Origin: Holophagaceae bacterium
GTDB taxonomy: Bacteria; Acidobacteriota; Holophagae; Holophagales; Holophagaceae
NCBI GenBank assembly: GCA_025361125.1
Contig: JANYBM010000137.1
Location: forward strand, 1 to 60,084
Direction: 5' to 3'
DNA: 60,084 nucleotides
In this document: positions 55,550-60,084 of the stretch, piece after piece
How positions within the stretch are numbered: the first letter of the stretch is position 1
Layout: the number at the start of each line of letters is the position of its first letter
The notes under the pieces: generated by a model
Told to the model about the DNA's origin: nothing
Databases searched by the model: none
The model's input: only the letters and a program-made list of their open reading frames with translations
Made by a program: the position numbers and the translations under genes

Positions 55550-55582
55550 CGGGTTAGCAAAAAGTGGAAAGCTAGACCGGCC
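55547..55582 (-). promoter_or_regulatory. Predicted antiterminator hairpin of the thr leader
   Basis: The leader-peptide end GGCCGGTCTAGC can pair with the later GCTAACCCGGCC (6 bp, a 2x2 internal loop, 4 bp). The second arm shares GGCC with the terminator's first strand, so the two structures exclude each other. A ribosome waiting on the Thr codons would leave this hairpin free. Confidence 0.7.
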
Positions 55583-55706
55583 GCGCCCCATAGGTCGTAG
55601 TCGTAGTCATGATTGTCGTCGCGGAATTGATCTGAACATAGCCCAGGCCCGAGGATGCAAAATAGGCTTTCACGGTCAGCGGGGATGGATTGAACACAAT
55701 GCGCAT
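55572..55706 (-). CDS. thrL: Threonine operon leader peptide
   Basis: A 44-residue leader peptide whose end reads INSATTIMTTTTTYGARPV: seven Thr and two Ile codons among eleven, just before the stop. The Thr codons are spread over ACG, ACA, ACT and ACC. I start at the ATG at 55706 (AAAGG upstream); a longer in-frame start at 55769 is less likely. It should sense charged tRNA-Thr and tRNA-Ile. Confidence 0.88.
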   Translation of the reverse strand: MRIVFNPSPLTVKAYFASSGLGYVQINSATTIMTTTTTYGARPV

Positions 55707-55790
55707 AAGGAAACCTTTCCCGATTCTTTGCTCCCGGTCAACGAAAAAACCCAGCAAACTCAGCCACAATGAGTGTTATTGGAGCCTCCC

Positions 55791-56450
55791 ATGCCCGCCC
55801 CACAACCCTTGCTCCTCGGCCATCGTGGCTATTCCTCAAAACACCTTGAAAATTCCACGGAGGCTTTCCGCGCCGCCATCGAAGCAGGGATGGATGGCTT
55901 CGAGCTGGATGTGCAACCCACAAGGGATGGGGTATGTTGCGTGCTGCATGACGAGGACCTGGCACGTACGGCCATGGGTGGCGGCCTCCTGCGGCAACTG
56001 AAAGTGAATGAACTGCCCAAGCTCAAAAATGGCGAGAACGTCCCCCGCTTGAGTGATGTGCTGGAGCTCCCGGCCAAGCTCATCAATGTGGAGCTGAAAG
56101 GTGAGCCCGGCTGGAAGCAGGCCCTGGCCGCCGTGGACGCCGCCGATGCCCTGGACCGCGTACTCTTCAGCAGTTTCGAACCCAGCGAAGTACTCCAGCT
56201 CTGGGCCGACTGTCACGAAGCCCGCTGTGGGTTTCTATGGGACTTGGAAGAAGCCATGGAGCTGACGGATGAAGAACTTTCGGAGTTGCCGGAAGCCCTC
56301 ATGTTCCATCCCCCGATCGCGGCAGTCATGGCGAAACCGGAGCTCTGGAAGCCTTACGCAAATCGCCTGGTGCTTTGGGGCATGCAGTCATTCTCCGCTG
56401 CCAAGACCCTGCCCTTCCAGCCCACCGTGCTGATCGCCGATGGGCTTTGA
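55791..56450 (+). CDS. Glycerophosphodiester phosphodiesterase
   Basis: Splits glycerophosphodiesters to glycerol-3-phosphate and an alcohol. The 219-residue length fits the cytoplasmic UgpQ type without signal. It has LLGHRGYSSKHLENSTEAF (His-Arg, metal Glu), GFELDVQPTRDG and VLHDEDLAR. The start at 55791 has GGAG six bases upstream. The last 63 bp overlap the convergent transporter gene. Confidence 0.92.
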   Translation: MPAPQPLLLGHRGYSSKHLENSTEAFRAAIEAGMDGFELDVQPTRDGVCCVLHDEDLARTAMGGGLLRQLKVNELPKLKNGENVPRLSDVLELPAKLINVELKGEPGWKQALAAVDAADALDRVLFSSFEPSEVLQLWADCHEARCGFLWDLEEAMELTDEELSELPEALMFHPPIAAVMAKPELWKPYANRLVLWGMQSFSAAKTLPFQPTVLIADGL

Positions 56451-57740
56451 ACCGACCTTTTCCTGAATGCCCTCGCGTTGTTCCGCCAATCTCGCACCGG
56501 ACCAGATCCATGCCGCACCTGTAGCCAGGCCCAGGAATCCAATGGGCACAGCCAACAGAGCGGTCAAGGTGGGCAGCCACACGCCGATGGCATCGCCACC
56601 ACGGTAGATGAAGGTGTCAATGAACGGCTTCGACTTGTACTTCTCTTCGGGCCCCAAAGGGATGTACAGCATTTCTCTTGCAGGTTTATCAATGGCGTAA
56701 TGAAGGCCGCGGCGCACCACCTGCACCAAAGCCAACACCGCAAAGGTGGGCCAGGCCCATAGCGCGCCGAACCCCAGCACCGTAAGGAAGGGCACCAGAC
56801 AGAGCGCACCCTTCATGCCCAGCCGCCTGAAGATACGCCCAGCGAATAGGAACTGCGCCGACAGGGACAACACATTCACCCAGAGATCAATGCGCGCGAA
56901 GGCTCCGGTACGGGCCGCAGTCCCCAGGAAGGCCCGCTCCACGATGCGACCCTGGATCAGATACAGGAAGGTTGATGTAAGCGTGAACAGCAACAGGTAG
57001 AGGCAAATCAACCGCAAGTAAGGTGAGTGCAAGAGCAGACGCAAGCCCTCGAATACGCCCGGTCCCGGTTCCCGCTTTTTCTGTTCCACGCTGCCTAGGT
57101 CGAAGCGCCGGCCTAGCCCGTTCATGAACTGGCTCGCCAACTCCAGACAAGCCGCGGACAACAGGAAGAGCACTGCTGGCGCTGCCTGGACATGCCATGC
57201 CCCTAAAAAGAAGCCGCGCATCAAAACTTCCGTAAGGGCTGCCCCGGCGATGGCGCCAAGGGTTCCGCCCGAAGCGATGAGGCTGAATAGCCGCCGACCT
57301 TGGCCATCGTTGAAAAGGTCCGCCATGAAGGCCCAGAACACCGACACGACGAAAAGGTTGAATACGCTGAGCCAGATGTAGAAGCCGTAGCCTAGCCAGA
57401 TATTCCCCGCCTTCCAATGGAAGAGCGCAAAGAACACCAGCAGATTCACCGCGAAGAACCGGTAGACCATCGGGATGAAGTGCTTGCGGGGGAAACGCGC
57501 CACCAGGGCCGCGAAAGCCGGATTAACCAGCAGCATCGCCACCAGAGTTCCCGTCATGAGCCAGGGCAGCTTGTCGGCGCCCCTCGCGATACCCATGGCT
57601 TCCCGCAGGGGGCGCAGCAGATAGAAGCTCAGCAACAGGAAGAAGAAGTAGAGCCCGGACTCCAGCACCGCCACACCTTCACCCTCTTCCAGCAGGAAGG
57701 CGTGGCGCAGACTTCTGCTTCTGGATTGGCTCAAAAACAT
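56388..57740 (-). CDS. NTT/MFS-like membrane transporter
   Basis: A 450-residue membrane protein with about 12 helices. The first block reads GLYFFFLLLSFYLLRPLREAMGI. The DKPAREMLYIPLGPEEKYKSKPFIDTFIYRGGDAIG segment is characteristic of the ATP/ADP-translocase (NTT) relatives found in many free-living bacteria, whose substrate is unknown. A GTG six bases earlier could also start it. Its end overlaps the glpQ-like gene by 63 bp, tail to tail. Confidence 0.85.
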   Translation of the reverse strand: MFLSQSRSRSLRHAFLLEEGEGVAVLESGLYFFFLLLSFYLLRPLREAMGIARGADKLPWLMTGTLVAMLLVNPAFAALVARFPRKHFIPMVYRFFAVNLLVFFALFHWKAGNIWLGYGFYIWLSVFNLFVVSVFWAFMADLFNDGQGRRLFSLIASGGTLGAIAGAALTEVLMRGFFLGAWHVQAAPAVLFLLSAACLELASQFMNGLGRRFDLGSVEQKKREPGPGVFEGLRLLLHSPYLRLICLYLLLFTLTSTFLYLIQGRIVERAFLGTAARTGAFARIDLWVNVLSLSAQFLFAGRIFRRLGMKGALCLVPFLTVLGFGALWAWPTFAVLALVQVVRRGLHYAIDKPAREMLYIPLGPEEKYKSKPFIDTFIYRGGDAIGVWLPTLTALLAVPIGFLGLATGAAWIWSGARLAEQREGIQEKVGSKPIGDQHGGLEGQGLGSGE

Positions 57741-57747
57741 AGGCACC

Positions 57748-57776
57748 TTGCGAAGGGTCAGGAACGATCCTACATT
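57748..57776 (+). promoter_or_regulatory. Sigma-70-type promoter of the Tat-epimerase gene
   Basis: TTGCGA and TACATT are 17 bp apart, 87 bp before the epimerase ATG. The -10 box is part of an inverted repeat. Confidence 0.6.
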
Positions 57777-57789
57777 GTGTAACGATGTA
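57771..57789. promoter_or_regulatory. Candidate operator, dyad over the -10 box
   Basis: TACATTGTGTAACGATGTA has dyad symmetry in seven of nine position pairs (outer TACAT/ATGTA, inner GT/AC) and covers the -10 box of the promoter above. A bound repressor would block initiation. The repressor is not known. Confidence 0.45.
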
Positions 57790-57862
57790 AAATCTTTTTT
57801 ATGTTCCAGCCCTCACCAGGCCGCCTTTTCCCGGTCCACGATTCAGCACCTCTGGAGATGCC

Positions 57863-58996
57863 ATGACCGTTTCGCGCCGCACCTTTTTGGAACTCACCGC
57901 TGCAGCAGCGGCAAGCACCACCGCGGGCGGCTTGCTCGGACGTCTCCCGTCCGCCAAAGCCTCCAAGAAAATCCTCATCCTGGGAGGTACTGGCTTCCTG
58001 GGACCCGCCACCGTGGACGCGGCACTGGCGAAGGGGCATCAGGTCACCATCTTCCACCGTGGGAAGACGCGGCCGGGTTACTTCAAGGGCAAGGTCACCG
58101 AGTTGAACGGCGACCGGGATCCGCTTAAAGATGAAGGCCTTAAAGCTTTGAGCACGGGAACCTGGGATGCGGTCATTGACAATTCCGGCTACTACCCGCG
58201 CACGGTGAAGGCCTCCGCCGAATTGTTGGGGCCACGCATCAAGCAGTATCTCTATATCTCCAGCATCAGTTGCTACAAGGAACCCAATCCAGAGAATGGC
58301 GACGAAAATGCACCCCTGGCCACGCTGTCCGACCCCACCGTGGAGACCATGGGGAAGGATTTCGCGAATTACGGCGCGCTCAAGGCCCTTTGTGAACAGG
58401 CTGCCGAAAAGGCCCTGCCGGGGCGGGCCACGATCATCCGCCCGGGCTACATCGTGGGCCCGGACGACCCCACCGGCCGCTTTACCTATTGGCCCGTGCG
58501 CTTCGACCGCGGCAGCGAGGTGGCCGTGCCCGGCAGCCCGACAGACCCCCTTCAGCTTATTGATGTGCGGGATCTGGCCGAGTGGCTGATCAAGCTCGTG
58601 GAGGACGGCACCAAGGGCCGCTTCAACGCCACCGGGCCAGATCGCCACATGCTCTGGGGCGAGGTGGTGAAGGCCTGTCAGAAGGCTGGCGGCGCTCCGA
58701 GCACTCTCACCTGGGTGAGTCCCGCTTTCCTGGCCAAACAGGAAGGGCTGGAATTTCCCATCTGGGCACCCTATGAAGGCGATTCCAAGGGCTTCCACAC
58801 TTGGCGCAATGCGCGCGCGCTCAAGGCGGGACTGCGCTTCCGTCCCATTGACGCCACGGTGAAGGACACCCTGGCCTGGTTCAAGACCCAGGAAAAGGTG
58901 GAGAAAGGGCGCAACAAGCTGGCGGGGCCGACCGCTGAAGCCGAAGCCAAACTACTGGCCGCCTGGCATGAGAGCCTGAAGCCGAAAGTGGGCTGA
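57863..58996 (+). CDS. Tat-exported NAD-dependent epimerase/dehydratase
   Basis: A 377-residue extended SDR with a twin-arginine signal at the N-terminus (SRRTFLELTAAAAAS, cleavage near AKA at about 33). The Rossmann fold follows: ILILGGTGFLGPATV (nucleotide-binding glycine motif), YISSISCYKE and a YGALKALCE helix holding the YxxxK pair. Tat export means it probably folds with its cofactor before leaving the cytoplasm. Substrate unknown. It starts after GGAG and is followed by argF. Confidence 0.9.
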   Translation: MTVSRRTFLELTAAAAASTTAGGLLGRLPSAKASKKILILGGTGFLGPATVDAALAKGHQVTIFHRGKTRPGYFKGKVTELNGDRDPLKDEGLKALSTGTWDAVIDNSGYYPRTVKASAELLGPRIKQYLYISSISCYKEPNPENGDENAPLATLSDPTVETMGKDFANYGALKALCEQAAEKALPGRATIIRPGYIVGPDDPTGRFTYWPVRFDRGSEVAVPGSPTDPLQLIDVRDLAEWLIKLVEDGTKGRFNATGPDRHMLWGEVVKACQKAGGAPSTLTWVSPAFLAKQEGLEFPIWAPYEGDSKGFHTWRNARALKAGLRFRPIDATVKDTLAWFKTQEKVEKGRNKLAGPTAEAEAKLLAAWHESLKPKVG

Positions 58997-59028
58997 ATCA
59001 CACTGTGAACGCTGGATTCATGGGCCTT

Positions 59029-59058
59029 TCCGTGATGAACTAAGCCGTTCATCGCGGA
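59029..59058 (+). promoter_or_regulatory. Hairpin sequestering the argF ribosome binding site
   Basis: TCCGTGATGAAC pairs with GTTCATCGCGGA (12 bp, one G-U) around a 6-nt loop. Its last bases GGA are the first three bases of the argF ribosome site (59056-59059). A perfect TCACA-C-TGTGA dyad lies at 58998-59008, upstream. Confidence 0.6.
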
Positions 59059-59065
59059 GCGATCC

Positions 59066-59995
59066 ATGGCCAGGCAGCCCCATTTCCTTTCCATCAATGA
59101 CTATTCCTCGAAGCAGATCAAGCAACTGCTCGATATCGCTGACGAAATGAAGCACCACCCCAAGCGATTCAACAAGTCGCTGAAGGGCCAAGTGCTCGCG
59201 ATGATTTTCGAGAAGTCCAGCACCCGCACCCGCATGAGTTTTGAAGCTGGAATGTACCAATTGGGCGGCGTGGCGCAGTTTCTTTCCTCCCGTGATATCC
59301 AACTGGGCCGCGGCGAACCGATCTACGACACTGCCCGCGTCATGAGCCGTTTCGTCCAGGGCATCATGGCCCGTACCTTCGCGCACCAGACCGTCACGGA
59401 CCTGGCGAAATACGGCTCCATCCCGGTCATCAACGGCCTCACGGACCTGGAACATCCCTGCCAGATCATGGCGGACCTGCAGACCGTGCGGGAACACTTT
59501 GGGAAGCTCGCCGGGCTGAAACTCACCTACATCGGCGACGGCAACAACATGGCCCATTCCTACATGCAAGGCACCGGCAAGACCGGCATGGACTGCACCA
59601 TCATCACGCCCAAGGATCCTAAATTTTTCTGCAACGCCGCCATCGTCGAAGCGGCTCTGGAAGACCACGCAGCCCAAGGCACGACGCTGACCCTCACCGA
59701 CAACGTGATGGAAGGCGTGGCGGGCTCCCATGTCGTTGCCACGGACACTTGGGTGAGCATGGGTATGGAAGAGGAAAAGGCCGAGCGCATGGCCGCCTTC
59801 AAAGGCTTCACCGTGGACAACGCAGTGATGGAAGCCGCCGGCAAGGATGCCATCTTCCTCCACTGCCTGCCGGCCTACCGCGGCTACGAAGTGCTGGAGG
59901 AGGTCATCGACGGCCCCCGCAGCCTGATCTACGACGAAGCCGAGAACCGCCTGCACGCGCAGAAGGCGATCATGTATTCGCTCATGGCGAAGTAA
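59066..59995 (+). CDS. argF: Ornithine carbamoyltransferase
   Basis: Makes citrulline from ornithine and carbamoyl phosphate on the way to arginine. The 309-residue length is standard. It has the carbamoyl-phosphate loop (SSTRTRMSF, near residue 51), DLEHPCQIMADL, the DTWVSMG segment and HCLPAYRG near residue 266 (most enzymes have HCLPAHRG). GGAG lies six bases before the ATG, but in a hairpin. It is the only arg gene here. Confidence 0.95.
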   Translation: MARQPHFLSINDYSSKQIKQLLDIADEMKHHPKRFNKSLKGQVLAMIFEKSSTRTRMSFEAGMYQLGGVAQFLSSRDIQLGRGEPIYDTARVMSRFVQGIMARTFAHQTVTDLAKYGSIPVINGLTDLEHPCQIMADLQTVREHFGKLAGLKLTYIGDGNNMAHSYMQGTGKTGMDCTIITPKDPKFFCNAAIVEAALEDHAAQGTTLTLTDNVMEGVAGSHVVATDTWVSMGMEEEKAERMAAFKGFTVDNAVMEAAGKDAIFLHCLPAYRGYEVLEEVIDGPRSLIYDEAENRLHAQKAIMYSLMAK

Positions 59996-60018
59996 GGGAA
60001 GATTCCTGGGTCTCGATC

Positions 60019-60084
60019 CTAACGCTTTCCATAGATCTCATCGTGGTCCGTATGAAGGGAAAGCAGCACCAGTTTCCCCCCTTG
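60019..60084 (-). CDS. C-terminal end of an unidentified gene (cut by window edge)
   Basis: A minus-strand frame open to the window edge gives 21 residues ending LHTDHDEIYGKR and a TAG at 60019. The tail is reminiscent of RelE/ParE-type toxins, but 21 residues do not allow a firm call. Confidence 0.35.
   Translation of the reverse strand, partial: QGGKLVLLSLHTDHDEIYGKR

Noticed and set aside
55572-55769. 65-codon version of the thr leader peptide
   Set aside because: The upstream start would add 21 residues with no role; the ATG at 55706 has a ribosome site and gives a leader of usual size.

Overview
The window looks like a chromosomal segment of a GC-rich, Gram-negative heterotroph. It has a SurA/PpiD-type periplasmic chaperone, MurA, Tat and Sec signal peptides and many signalling proteins. 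The gene complement (BNR/sortilin-like repeat protein, M61 peptidase with PDZ, Sel1 and large TPR proteins, hybrid PAS kinases, eukaryote-like Ser/Thr kinase) fits Acidobacteriota, perhaps the Holophagae (Geothrix/Holophaga type). That placement is inferred from gene style only. No phage, IS element, CRISPR array or rRNA operon is visible. Coding density is high and no intergenic gap exceeds about 300 bp.

Layout. 1-1.8 kb: start of an APC permease, a Sel1-repeat protein, and a minus-strand tRNA-Gln/tRNA-Glu operon with its own promoter and terminator. 1.9-4.3 kb: proB-proA. 4.4-10.8 kb (minus): Ada-like DNA repair protein, DUF1203 protein, BNR-repeat exported protein, unknown ATP-grasp-like protein, murA. 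10.9-19.1 kb: M61 peptidase, uvrA, a CHAD-domain gene overlapping a histidine kinase, and a convergent OmpR-type regulator. 19.1-22.7 kb: GT2 glycosyltransferase, an exported unknown, and a cupredoxin-like plus ferritin-like exported pair. 22.9-25.4 kb: a membrane receptor Ser/Thr kinase translationally coupled to a tiny exported protein made of 11-residue VDHFPDLK repeats. 25.4-29.2 kb: ribE, amino-acid permease, DUF58, cdd. 29.2-35.7 kb: giant TPR protein, def-fmt, PpiD/SurA-like foldase. 35.8-41.1 kb (minus run): hybrid PAS kinase, asparaginase, serS, orphan ABC ATPase. 41.3-49.5 kb: FAD oxidase, then iadA-cphB-cphA-Mur ligase, a cyanophycin storage and mobilisation cluster. 49.7-55.7 kb: DUF2911/TPR protein and a thrL-thrA-thrB-thrC operon with a readable Thr/Ile attenuator. 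55.8-60 kb: glpQ, an NTT/MFS-like transporter, a Tat-targeted epimerase, argF, and the edge of another gene.

Functional links. Cyanophycin is an Asp backbone carrying Arg. The same window holds a synthetase (cphA), a second Mur-ligase-type partner, a depolymerase (cphB), a beta-Asp dipeptidase (iadA), an asparaginase, aspartokinase and ornithine carbamoyltransferase, so aspartate and arginine supply and use are heavily represented.

Points most worth a second look: (1) the receptor kinase coupled to a secreted 11-residue-repeat protein that resembles the deeply knotted 'septoil knot' family; (2) degenerate 7-bp-period tandem repeats (consensus about GCNNTGR) in at least five separate intergenic gaps; (3) a complete thr attenuator with leader peptide, antiterminator and terminator; (4) an apparent CTG start for the second Mur ligase of the cyanophycin cluster; (5) a 12-bp hairpin that hides the argF ribosome binding site.
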